Shown here piece after piece: positions 50,373-58,082 of a stretch of 64,000 nt of DNA. Below the pieces are notes generated by a model, which saw only the letters and a list, made by a program, of their open reading frames with translations, made no database searches and was not told where the DNA came from. Every line of letters starts with the position of its first letter. The first letter of the stretch is position 1. The position numbers were made by a program, and so were the translations under genes. The stretch lies in the NCBI GenBank assembly GCA_014075295.1, contig CP046180.1, positions 372,001 through 436,000 of the forward strand, given 5' to 3'. The DNA is from Candidatus Mycalebacterium zealandia (lineage in GTDB: Bacteria > Desulfobacterota_D > UBA1144 > Nemesobacterales > Mycalebacteriaceae).

Positions 50373-51748
50373 CAGGATTCAACCCGGCTGAATATGGCAT
50401 CCCGCACGGCGTTGTAGTTATTTGGCAATTCTATGGGGTTGTTACGGAGTTTTTTGCCCACTCCCGCGATTTTGCCCTCATGGTATCCGGTTTTAAATTC
50501 AACAAATTTAAGTCCGTGAGCGGTTGAAATAATTACCACTTTGTCTTTCTTTTTGAAGGTTTTTTTCGCTTGAAGTTTCAGAAAAACCGCAAGCGCCACG
50601 CCCGTGTGCGGGCAACTGAAAATTCCGGTTCTGTCCGCCATCGCGGCGGCGACGGAAAGTTCTTTTTCAGATGCCTGTTCAACAATTCCGTTAAATTCTT
50701 TAAGGGTTTTTATCGCCTTGTTCACGCTTACCGGATTTCCGATCTGAATCGCGTTGGCGAGAGTTGTTTTCGCTTTTACCGGCTTGAATTCCTTAAATCC
50801 TTTTTTGTAACTCAGGTAAAGCGGGTTGGCGTTTTTTGATTGCGCGCAAACAATTCGCGGCAGTTTTTTTATTAATCCCAGATCGCGCATTAAAAGAAAA
50901 CCCTTGCCGAGAGCGGACACGTTGCCCAGATTGCCGCCCGGAATTATTATCCAGTCCGGCACGCTCCATTTGAATTGCTGGCACAGTTCAATGCTTATGG
51001 TTTTCTGCCCTTCAATGCGGAGCGAATTTATGGAGTTTGCCAGATAGATGTTGTTTTCTTCCGTCATTTTCTGAACCATTTTCATGCAGCCGTCAAAATC
51101 GGTGTCAAGCGAAAGAACAATCGCCCCGTTTGCAATTGGCTGAACGAGTTGAGCAAGGGAAACTTTTCCTTTCGGCAGAAAAACAATCGCCGGAATATCC
51201 GCCGCCGCGCAGTAGGCGGCAAGCGCCGCCGAGGTGTCTCCGGTGGAGGCGCAGGCAACCGCCGGAATATCGCGTTTTTTTCTGCGCATATGCTGCACCA
51301 CCGAAACAAGAACCGTCATTCCGAGGTCTTTGAAAGAGCCCGTGTGGCTGTTTCCGCACATCTTTATCCAGATGTCATTCATTCCGACCTGTTTACCTAA
51401 ACGCTCCGCCCAGAAAAGGTTTGTTGAGCCCTCATACATTGAAACAATGTCATCATCCTTCACAACGGGACAAACCCATTCCTTTTTGCCCCAAACCGAA
51501 CTGCCGTGGGGCCATGACTGGTTTTTGTAGCGTTCATCAAACAGTTTTTTCCACTGTTGAGACGATTTTTTGGCAAGCAGTTTGCGGTCGTGCGTAACTT
51601 CAAGCAGTTCGTTGCACTCTCCGCAACGGTAAATCACTTCGTCAATTTTGTAGGTTTTACCGCATTCGGGGTTGATGCAACTGAGCCACGCACGGTATTC
51701 GGTTATGTTTTTGCCGCCGCGCGCGGATTTTGAAGCGGTTTTGGGCAT
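50372..51748 (-). CDS. thrC: Threonine synthase
   Basis: 458 residues. The PLP lysine is in GNSHTGSFKDLGMTV. A zinc-ribbon-like N-terminus (CINPECGK...YRCGECNELLEV) is seen in the class of threonine synthases closer to archaeal and plant types. PTS-like GSTNLFWAERLG precedes the active site. ATG 51748 gives MPKTASKSARGG; the longer frame from 51802 adds an unlikely extension. It makes threonine from O-phosphohomoserine. Confidence 0.94.
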   Translation of the reverse strand: MPKTASKSARGGKNITEYRAWLSCINPECGKTYKIDEVIYRCGECNELLEVTHDRKLLAKKSSQQWKKLFDERYKNQSWPHGSSVWGKKEWVCPVVKDDDIVSMYEGSTNLFWAERLGKQVGMNDIWIKMCGNSHTGSFKDLGMTVLVSVVQHMRRKKRDIPAVACASTGDTSAALAAYCAAADIPAIVFLPKGKVSLAQLVQPIANGAIVLSLDTDFDGCMKMVQKMTEENNIYLANSINSLRIEGQKTISIELCQQFKWSVPDWIIIPGGNLGNVSALGKGFLLMRDLGLIKKLPRIVCAQSKNANPLYLSYKKGFKEFKPVKAKTTLANAIQIGNPVSVNKAIKTLKEFNGIVEQASEKELSVAAAMADRTGIFSCPHTGVALAVFLKLQAKKTFKKKDKVVIISTAHGLKFVEFKTGYHEGKIAGVGKKLRNNPIELPNNYNAVRDAIFSRVES

Positions 51749-51842
51749 AGCGAAAAATACCGCACTGCAAGGGCGGGTGTCAATGTTTGCGGCTTGACAC
51801 AAAAACGCTTTTGAAAGACAATACAGCCTCTTTGAGAGACCC

Positions 51843-51914
51843 GAGCGCGTAGCTCAGCGGGAGAGCGCTTGCCCGACACGCAAGAGGTCGCTGGTTCAAT
51901 CCCAGCCGCGCTCA
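51843..51914 (+). tRNA. tRNA-Val (anticodon GAC) with C at position 33
   Basis: Acceptor GAGCGCG/CGCGCTC, D arm GCTC...GAGC, anticodon stem CTTGC/GCAAG, T arm GCTGG/CCAGC. The anticodon loop is CCGACAC, so position 33 is C where almost every elongator tRNA has U. Anticodon GAC reads GUC/GUU. CCA is not encoded. Confidence 0.9.
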
Positions 51915-51963
51915 CGGATTACTTTGACTTTTAGCCCAAATTCAAAACAATATACGCGTTTCA

Positions 51964-52035
51964 GGCCCCGTAGCTCAGGGGGAGAGCGTTCGCCTCACAC
52001 GCGAAAGGTCGTTGGTTCAATTCCAACCGGGGCCA
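51964..52035 (+). tRNA. tRNA-Val (anticodon CAC)
   Basis: Acceptor GGCCCCG/CGGGGCC, anticodon stem TTCGC/GCGAA, loop CTCACAC with the normal U33, T arm GTTGG/CCAAC. Anticodon CAC reads GUG. CCA is not encoded. It is 49 nt after the other tRNA-Val and similar in sequence, so the two are probably old duplicates. Confidence 0.93.
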
Positions 52036-52046
52036 AGTGAATAAAA

Positions 52047-52673
52047 TTGGAAACTTCAACTGCTCCTTTAGTTTTCTCTCTGGTTGCTATCACATGTTCT
52101 TTAGCAACTCTTTACTTTCAGTTTTTTTATAAACCTCGCCGCATTAGAGTTGTAAGTCTGGGGGTAGAACGTGTAGGACCGGAAAATCGTATGTCCCATA
52201 GATATGCGGTTTGTAATGATGGCAAAGAAGCTATTTACTTGTCGGGTGTGTCATTTCATTATTCTTATGCTTTCTTGCCTGATTCATATCCTGGAGCAAA
52301 ATATCCTGGAGTAAGTATGTCTAGCGAAATTCAAATTGAAGGCTTTATATTTCCACAGAATAGAACAGTTCTACCTCATGGTATTGCTGAGGTTGGATAT
52401 GTGGAAGACGAAGCCGTCCGTAAAAAAATTTGGGAGAACTTTCTGGAGGGTGTCAGAGACGGCAGAATATCATCGCAAGATAAGATAGCCATTATGGCTA
52501 CTGTGCATATCGCTTTTCCGGATGGTTCTATTTTTTACAATAAGTTTAAATTTGCTGAAATGAGATTTCCTGAAGACAAGTCCGCTAATATAACTTTCTT
52601 TCTTGTGAATTTTGATTTCTTGAAATCTGCTGAAAAACTAGGTTCTCAAGATGTAGAACAGAAACCAATGTAG
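52047..52673 (+). CDS. AT-rich orphan protein with one N-terminal membrane helix
   Basis: 208 residues, starting at TTG 52047 (no strong ribosome site). One N-terminal membrane helix (about 6-28, PLVFSLVAITCSLATLYFQF), then a soluble domain. The family is not recognised. Codon use is much AT-richer than thrC and thrS on either side, and it begins 12 nt after the 3' end of tRNA-Val, a classic insertion point. It separates the tRNAs from thrS. Likely acquired. Confidence 0.65.
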   Translation: METSTAPLVFSLVAITCSLATLYFQFFYKPRRIRVVSLGVERVGPENRMSHRYAVCNDGKEAIYLSGVSFHYSYAFLPDSYPGAKYPGVSMSSEIQIEGFIFPQNRTVLPHGIAEVGYVEDEAVRKKIWENFLEGVRDGRISSQDKIAIMATVHIAFPDGSIFYNKFKFAEMRFPEDKSANITFFLVNFDFLKSAEKLGSQDVEQKPM

Positions 52674-52691
52674 CCAGACCAAATTTGTCCA

Positions 52692-54608
52692 ATGCCTCAA
52701 ATAACAATCACACACAAAGATAAATCCGCCGAAATTGAATCCGGCGCGACTGTTGCCGAAGTGCTTGCCGCCGTTGGCGCGGATAAAGGCGCAATCGGGG
52801 CGACCGCGGACGGCGCACTTATGGATTTGACGCAAAATATCAGCGCGGACACAAAACTTGAGCCCGTAAAGCAAAATTCCGCCGAAGGTCTGGCGCTCAT
52901 CCGCCACACCGCCGCTCATGTTATGGCTGAAGCGGTTCAGGGGCTTTTTCAGAATGTGAAGGTTACAATCGGTCCCGTGATTGAGGACGGGTTTTACTAC
53001 GATTTTGACACGCCCGAGCCGTTCACGCCCGAAGATCTTGAAAAGATTGAAAAGCGCATGGAGGAGATTGTTTCCGAAGACCGCCCGCTTGAGCGCAAAA
53101 CCGTTTCGCGCTCGCAAGCCGTTAAAACTTTCTCGGATATGGGCGAGACATACAAAGTGGAAATAATCAACGATTTGCCCGAAGATTCTGAAATAACAAT
53201 TTATGACCAGGGCAAATGGTTTGACCTGTGCAGAGGTCCCCACGCGCCTTCAACCGGTGCGGTTAAAGCGTTCAAACTCACATCTTCGGGCGGCGCATAT
53301 TGGCGCGGCGTTGAAACCAACCCAATGTTACAGCGCATATACGGTACGGCGTTTGCGGACAGAAAAGATTTGAAAAAGCATCTTGCGATGCTTGAAGAGG
53401 CGAAAAAACGCGACCACAGAAAACTCGGCAAAGAACTGGGGCTTTTCACGCTCACCGATGAAGTGGGACCGGGGCTTGTCCTGTGGCACCCGAAAGGCGC
53501 GCGGGTGCGTGGAATTATTGAGGATTTCTGGCGCACGGAACACAGAAAGGCCGGCTATGACATTCTCTACACTCCGCATCTGGCGCGGCTTGACCTCTGG
53601 AAAACAAGCGGACACACCGATTTTTACACCGAAAGCATGTTCGCGCCCTCGCAGATTGATAACTCTGATTATCAAATCAAGCCGATGAACTGTCCGTTTC
53701 ATATTCTGATTTACAAATCCGATGTCAGAAGCTACCGCGAACTGCCTTTGCGGTGGGCGGAGATAGGCACGGTTTACAGATATGAGCGTAGCGGCGTGCT
53801 TCACGGGCTTCTCAGAGTGAGGGGTTTTTCTCAGGATGACGCTCATATATTCTGCCGTCCCGACCAGATAGGAGATGAAGTGGGCGGCGTTTTGGATTTG
53901 ACGCTTTTATTCTTGAAAAAATTCGGGTTTGACAATTTTGAAGTTTTCCTCTCAACCCGCCCGGACAAGTTTGTCGGAAGCGAAGAAGATTGGGAAACCG
54001 CAACCGAAGCGATGAAGTCCGCTCTTGCCGCGAAAGGGTTTGAATACTCCATAGATGAAAAAGGCGGGGCTTTTTACGGGCCCAAGATAGACCTCAAAAT
54101 CAAGGACGTTCTCGGAAGGTCTTGGCAGTGTTCCACGGTTCAGTTAGACTTCAACCTCCCGAAAAGGTTTGACATGGCCTTTGTGGGCGAGGATAATTCC
54201 CGCCACGTTCCGATAATGATTCATCGAGCGATATTCGGTTCGCTTGAGAGGTTTTTCGGGATTTTAGTAGAGCATTACGGCGGAGCGTTTCCTCTGTGGA
54301 TGAGTCCGACACAGGTAAGAGTTGCCACGGTGACGGATAAGCAGATTGATTACGCGAAATCAGTTGCCGATGCTCTAAAGGAGAAAGGGATAAGGGTTGA
54401 AGAGGATTTTAGAAACGAAAAACTTGGTTACAAGGTCAGAGAAGCTCAGGTTATGAAAATACCGTATCTGCTTGTAATCGGAGAAAAGGAAGCCGCTAGC
54501 GCGGTTGTGGCGCCGAGAAAATATGGAAGTGAAAATTTGAACCCGATGGGGATTGGTGAGTTTATTGAGATGTTAGACGCCGAAAGCGGCGGGGAGACGT
54601 CGTTATAA
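52692..54608 (+). CDS. thrS: Threonyl-tRNA synthetase
   Basis: 638 residues: TGS domain (1-60), editing domain with the HxxxH motif (RHTAAHVMAEA), class II catalytic core (MNCPFHIL, RVRGFSQDDAHIF, STVQLDFNLPKRFDM) and a C-terminal anticodon domain. Full length. Its stop overlaps the presumed AUA start of infC. thrS-infC-rpmI-rplT is a widely conserved order. Confidence 0.97.
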   Translation: MPQITITHKDKSAEIESGATVAEVLAAVGADKGAIGATADGALMDLTQNISADTKLEPVKQNSAEGLALIRHTAAHVMAEAVQGLFQNVKVTIGPVIEDGFYYDFDTPEPFTPEDLEKIEKRMEEIVSEDRPLERKTVSRSQAVKTFSDMGETYKVEIINDLPEDSEITIYDQGKWFDLCRGPHAPSTGAVKAFKLTSSGGAYWRGVETNPMLQRIYGTAFADRKDLKKHLAMLEEAKKRDHRKLGKELGLFTLTDEVGPGLVLWHPKGARVRGIIEDFWRTEHRKAGYDILYTPHLARLDLWKTSGHTDFYTESMFAPSQIDNSDYQIKPMNCPFHILIYKSDVRSYRELPLRWAEIGTVYRYERSGVLHGLLRVRGFSQDDAHIFCRPDQIGDEVGGVLDLTLLFLKKFGFDNFEVFLSTRPDKFVGSEEDWETATEAMKSALAAKGFEYSIDEKGGAFYGPKIDLKIKDVLGRSWQCSTVQLDFNLPKRFDMAFVGEDNSRHVPIMIHRAIFGSLERFFGILVEHYGGAFPLWMSPTQVRVATVTDKQIDYAKSVADALKEKGIRVEEDFRNEKLGYKVREAQVMKIPYLLVIGEKEAASAVVAPRKYGSENLNPMGIGEFIEMLDAESGGETSL

Positions 54609-55234
54609 GGGGTCCCAGAAGAAAACCCGAAAGACGCGCTCCTGCGACTCGCGTAAACCGTAGGATACGAGCTCCTAAGGTGAGAATGATTGACGATGAG
54701 GGAAATCAGCTCGGTGTTATGACTATAGAGGACGCTCTTGCCAAAGCCGGGGAGAAAGACCTTGATTTGGTTGAGATTTCTCCGGATTCAAATCCTCCTG
54801 TTTGCAGGCTTGTTGATTATGGAAAATACAAATACTTGCAGAAAAAGAACACGCGCAAGCAGAAGCCCAGCCCGATTAAGGAGATTAAATTGAGGCCGCA
54901 CATAGGACAGCACGATTTGGCGGTGAAAATGGGGCGGCTTAAAGGATTTCTTCAGGACGGTTGCAAAGCGAAACTCAGGGTTATGTTCAGGGGAAGGGAG
55001 TTTGTGCATCAGGGCAACGGATTTGAACTTATTTCCTCAATAGTTGAGGAGGTTGCGGATTTGGGTAAAATTGATTCTCCCGCGAAGCTTGAAGGCAGAA
55101 ACATTGTGGCGGTTTTGTCGCCCGTGAAATCTCCGTCTTCGGGCGGACGTCCGGAGGGCCGCGAGGGTAACAATGAAGACCGTGGTGGCAAGAAGCCGGA
55201 GGAAAACGTCAGAGAGGGTGGTGCGCAGTTGTGA
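54605..55234 (+). CDS. infC: Translation initiation factor IF-3, AUA start
   Basis: 209 residues if it starts at ATA 54605. Conserved IF-3 N-terminal sequence (VNRRIRAPKVRMIDDEGNQL) runs upstream of the first GTG (54680), so the gene must start earlier. No ATG, GTG or TTG lies between the thrS stop and that region, while ATA overlaps the thrS TAA and has GGGGAG (54591-54596) 8 nt before it. E. coli infC uses AUU, and IF-3 represses its own mRNA through that codon. The C-terminal domain has KEIKLRPHIGQHDL. A low-complexity acidic/Gly tail (about 25 residues) ends the protein. Confidence 0.85.
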   Translation: MRGPRRKPERRAPATRVNRRIRAPKVRMIDDEGNQLGVMTIEDALAKAGEKDLDLVEISPDSNPPVCRLVDYGKYKYLQKKNTRKQKPSPIKEIKLRPHIGQHDLAVKMGRLKGFLQDGCKAKLRVMFRGREFVHQGNGFELISSIVEEVADLGKIDSPAKLEGRNIVAVLSPVKSPSSGGRPEGREGNNEDRGGKKPEENVREGGAQL

Positions 55235-55431
55235 AAAACAAGATGAAAACAAACAGAAGCGCGGCGAAGCGGTTTTCCTACACCGGAAGCGGAAAGGTGA
55301 GGATGTCAAGAGGGGGCAAGTCCCATCTCAATGTCAAAAAGAACGCCAAGAGAATGAGGCGTTTGGGTTCAGACCTGCATTTTGAGGGAGCGGCGGCGAA
55401 AAGAATCGCTACGTATGTTCCGAATAAATAA
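55231..55431 (+). CDS. rpmI: Ribosomal protein L35
   Basis: 66 residues, very basic: MKNKMKTNRSAAKRFSYTGS matches the L35 pattern. GTG 55231 overlaps the infC stop by 4 nt; ATG 55243 is the alternative. Part of the thrS-infC-rpmI-rplT operon. Confidence 0.95.
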   Translation: MKNKMKTNRSAAKRFSYTGSGKVRMSRGGKSHLNVKKNAKRMRRLGSDLHFEGAAAKRIATYVPNK

Positions 55432-55449
55432 TTTCGGGAGTTTGAAAAG

Positions 55450-55812
55450 ATGAGAGTAACACCTTCAGTAGCGTCCAGAAATAGACGCAAAAAGATTATT
55501 AAACAGGCCAAAGGGTACTGGGGACGCAGGAAAAACAACCTCAGAAAAGCCAAAGAAACCCTTTTGCGCGCCATGGCGTATTCATACCGCGACAGGCGGA
55601 ACAGAAAGAGGGATTTTAGAGCGCTTTGGATAACAAGGATTAATGCGGCGGTCAGGCCCTACGGTTTTTCATACAGCCGTTTCATTGCGGAACTAAAAAA
55701 ATCCGGCATTGAGCTTGACAGAAAATCCCTTTCCGAACTTGCCATCAGAGACCCGCAGGCTTTTGAACAGGTTGTAAAAACCGCGAGAGACGAACAGGTC
55801 TCCGCAAACTGA
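55450..55812 (+). CDS. rplT: Ribosomal protein L20
   Basis: 120 residues, typical L20 ([20 protein letters not shown] and [19 protein letters not shown]). L20 represses the operon in other bacteria. Last gene of the operon, converging on the DNA glycosylase with a 20-nt gap. Confidence 0.97.
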   Translation: MRVTPSVASRNRRKKIIKQAKGYWGRRKNNLRKAKETLLRAMAYSYRDRRNRKRDFRALWITRINAAVRPYGFSYSRFIAELKKSGIELDRKSLSELAIRDPQAFEQVVKTARDEQVSAN

Positions 55813-55832
55813 AACCCCTTCCACCAAAACAT

Positions 55833-56507
55833 CTATGGATGTGTTGCGCCTGAATGCGTGAGGTCGTTCTTGAGTGGACAGTTTTCACAGTCAGGCTCTT
55901 TTTTATGACAAAACTGCTTCGCGGTTCGCACAATCAGGGCGTGATATTCGTTAAACAACTCCGTTTCGCGCGGCAGGTTTACGGCAAACAATTCCTGCGC
56001 TTCGCCGTATGAGGCGCTTTGCGGCGCGAAGCCGTGCCTTGAAGCGATTCTTTTCGTATAAGCGTCTATGACAAAAACGGGTTTTTCCGCGGCGTAGAGA
56101 ATTATGCTATCCGTCGTTTCGGGACCGATTCCTTCAAGAGCCAGAAGGATTTTTCTGAGTTTGCCCGTTTCTTCGGTGAGTAGCGCGCCGATGTTTCCGC
56201 CGTAGTCGCGCGCAACAAAGCGGGCGAAGATCTTCAGCCTCCTTGCCTTCTGATTGAAGTAGCCGGACGGTTTTATAAGACGCGCCAGTTTTGCCGCAGG
56301 CATTTTGTCAATTTTTCCGGGAGTAATTTCCGTTTCGCTTTTTAGTTGCGCGATGGCTTTTTCAACATTCGTCCACGCCGTGTTCTGGGTCAGAATGGCT
56401 CCGACCACGCACTCAAAAGCGGTTTGCGCGGGCCACCAGTTCTGCGCGCCATAACGCTCAAACATCGCGCCGTATATGTTCAGAAGTCTCCGCCGGATTT
56501 TGCTCAC
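55833..56507 (-). CDS. Endonuclease III-like DNA glycosylase without the catalytic lysine
   Basis: 224 residues, HhH-GPD fold. The hairpin is LEGIGPETTDSIIL and the conserved Asp is in VFVIDAYTKR. The lysine that follows GxG in Nth is replaced by Glu (GIGPETT), suggesting a monofunctional glycosylase as in MagIII/COG2231. The C-terminal Fe-S motif has three Cys (CHKKEPDCENC) but the usual fourth is missing, so a cluster may be incomplete or absent. The substrate is not known, alkylated bases being a guess. Confidence 0.82.
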   Translation of the reverse strand: MSKIRRRLLNIYGAMFERYGAQNWWPAQTAFECVVGAILTQNTAWTNVEKAIAQLKSETEITPGKIDKMPAAKLARLIKPSGYFNQKARRLKIFARFVARDYGGNIGALLTEETGKLRKILLALEGIGPETTDSIILYAAEKPVFVIDAYTKRIASRHGFAPQSASYGEAQELFAVNLPRETELFNEYHALIVRTAKQFCHKKEPDCENCPLKNDLTHSGATHP

Positions 56508-56582
56508 GGCGGCAATAATACACTGAAAGCAAACCGTTTTATTGACAACTTCACTCTGTAATGTTTAATGATATGCTTTCCG

Positions 56583-57677
56583 ATGAACCGCACAGCCCTT
56601 CATAAGAACCACACCGAAAGCGGCGCTAAAATGGTTGAATTTGCGGGTTGGCAGATGCCGCTTTTTTATTCCTCCATAATTGACGAACACCGTGCCGTGC
56701 GCTCCGGATGCGGCATTTTTGACGCAAGCCACATGGGAGAGATAGAGATAACCGGACCGGACGCGCAAGCCCTTTGCCAGCGGCTTGTTACAAATAACAT
56801 AGAGCAAATGGGAGAACTGAGCGCTCAATACAACCTGCTTTGCAACGAGGATGGCGGAATTCTTGACGACCTGATGGTTTACCGGTTTTCGCCCGAAAGG
56901 TTTGTTCTTTGCGTCAACGCTTCCAACACGCAAAGCGATTTTGAGTGGATAGCCGCGCAAACAAGCGGATTTTCCGCCGAAGTGAACAACATAAGCGCGC
57001 GGGTTGCGCTTGTGTCCGTTCAGGGACCGAAATCCGCCGAAATTGTAAGCCGTGTTCTGGGCTCCGAAGTTGAGATGCCCGCAAGGTTTTCTTTCACGGT
57101 TTTCGGACCGACGGACTCTTTTGTTTCACGAACCGGCTATACCGGCGAGGACGGTTTTGAGATTTTTCTTCCTCCGCAAGACGCGCCGGAACTCTGGAGC
57201 CACATCATTTCAGACGGCGGCGCGGCAATGTGCGGTCTCGGGTGCAGGGACACTCTGCGCCTTGAGATGGGGTATTCTCTTTACGGGAACGAAATCTCGC
57301 AAAGCGTAACCCCGTTTGAAGCCAATCTTGGAAGATATGTAAAAATGGACAAGGGAGATTTCTGTGGCAGGGAGTCGCTTGAAAAAGCGCTTGCCGACGG
57401 CGCGCGCTACGCCCTGTGCGGTATTGAAATGGTTGAGCCGGGAATCCCGCGCCACTCATACAAGGTGTTTTGCGAAGATACGGAGGCTGGAGAGGTAACG
57501 AGCGGAACGATGTCTCCGAGTCTGGAAAAACCAATCGGGCTCGCGCTGATTGACTGTTCCGCGCTTCAGACTGCCCGGCGCAGCGGCGTTGAAATCCAGA
57601 TTAGAAACGCCCGCAAAAAAGCCGTTCTTACGGACCCGCCGTTTTACAGAAAGAACACAAAGGAGGAGCAGCAATGA
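56583..57677 (+). CDS. gcvT: Glycine cleavage system T protein (aminomethyltransferase)
   Basis: 364 residues from MNRTALHKNHTESGAKMVEF. FAGWQMPLFYSS, DASHMGEIEITG, and the folate-binding RTGYTGEDGFEI are GcvT motifs. It moves the methylene group from lipoyl-GcvH to tetrahydrofolate. First gene of gcvT-gcvH-gcvP. A weak ribosome site precedes ATG 56583. Confidence 0.95.
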   Translation: MNRTALHKNHTESGAKMVEFAGWQMPLFYSSIIDEHRAVRSGCGIFDASHMGEIEITGPDAQALCQRLVTNNIEQMGELSAQYNLLCNEDGGILDDLMVYRFSPERFVLCVNASNTQSDFEWIAAQTSGFSAEVNNISARVALVSVQGPKSAEIVSRVLGSEVEMPARFSFTVFGPTDSFVSRTGYTGEDGFEIFLPPQDAPELWSHIISDGGAAMCGLGCRDTLRLEMGYSLYGNEISQSVTPFEANLGRYVKMDKGDFCGRESLEKALADGARYALCGIEMVEPGIPRHSYKVFCEDTEAGEVTSGTMSPSLEKPIGLALIDCSALQTARRSGVEIQIRNARKKAVLTDPPFYRKNTKEEQQ

Positions 57678-58060
57678 GCATTCCGGATAATTTGAGATAC
57701 ACAAAAGAGCACGAATGGGCTTTGCTTGAAAGGGACATTGTAACGGTTGGTCTGACGGACTACGCGCAGCAGTCTCTGGGTGAAATAGTTTTTGTGGAAG
57801 CCCCTTCCGAGGGCGCCGGTTTCAGTAAAGGCGATGTGCTGGGAGCCGTTGAGTCCACAAAGGCGGTGTCGGATATTTTTAGCCCCGTTACGGGCAAGGT
57901 GGTCGAGGTGAACGAAGCCCTTCTTGACTCTCCCAACACAATCAACAACTCTCCCTACGGAGACGGCTGGCTGGTTAAGATCGCCCCTGACGGCTCTTCT
58001 TTGCTTGAAGATTTGATGGATTCCGAAGCGTATAAAAAATTTCTGGAGACCGCCACATAA
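57674..58060 (+). CDS. gcvH: Glycine cleavage system H protein
   Basis: 128 residues. The lipoylated lysine is Lys63 in GAVESTKAVSDIFSP. ATG overlaps the gcvT stop by 4 nt behind AAAGGAGGAG. It shuttles the aminomethyl group between P, T and L proteins. Confidence 0.97.
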   Translation: MSIPDNLRYTKEHEWALLERDIVTVGLTDYAQQSLGEIVFVEAPSEGAGFSKGDVLGAVESTKAVSDIFSPVTGKVVEVNEALLDSPNTINNSPYGDGWLVKIAPDGSSLLEDLMDSEAYKKFLETAT

Positions 58061-58082
58061 CCCCTCCCTCAAAGGTTTTTTG

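Noticed and set aside
53201-53846. Long antisense frames within thrS
   Set aside because: Coding-strand bias produces antisense open frames; no ribosome sites or family matches.
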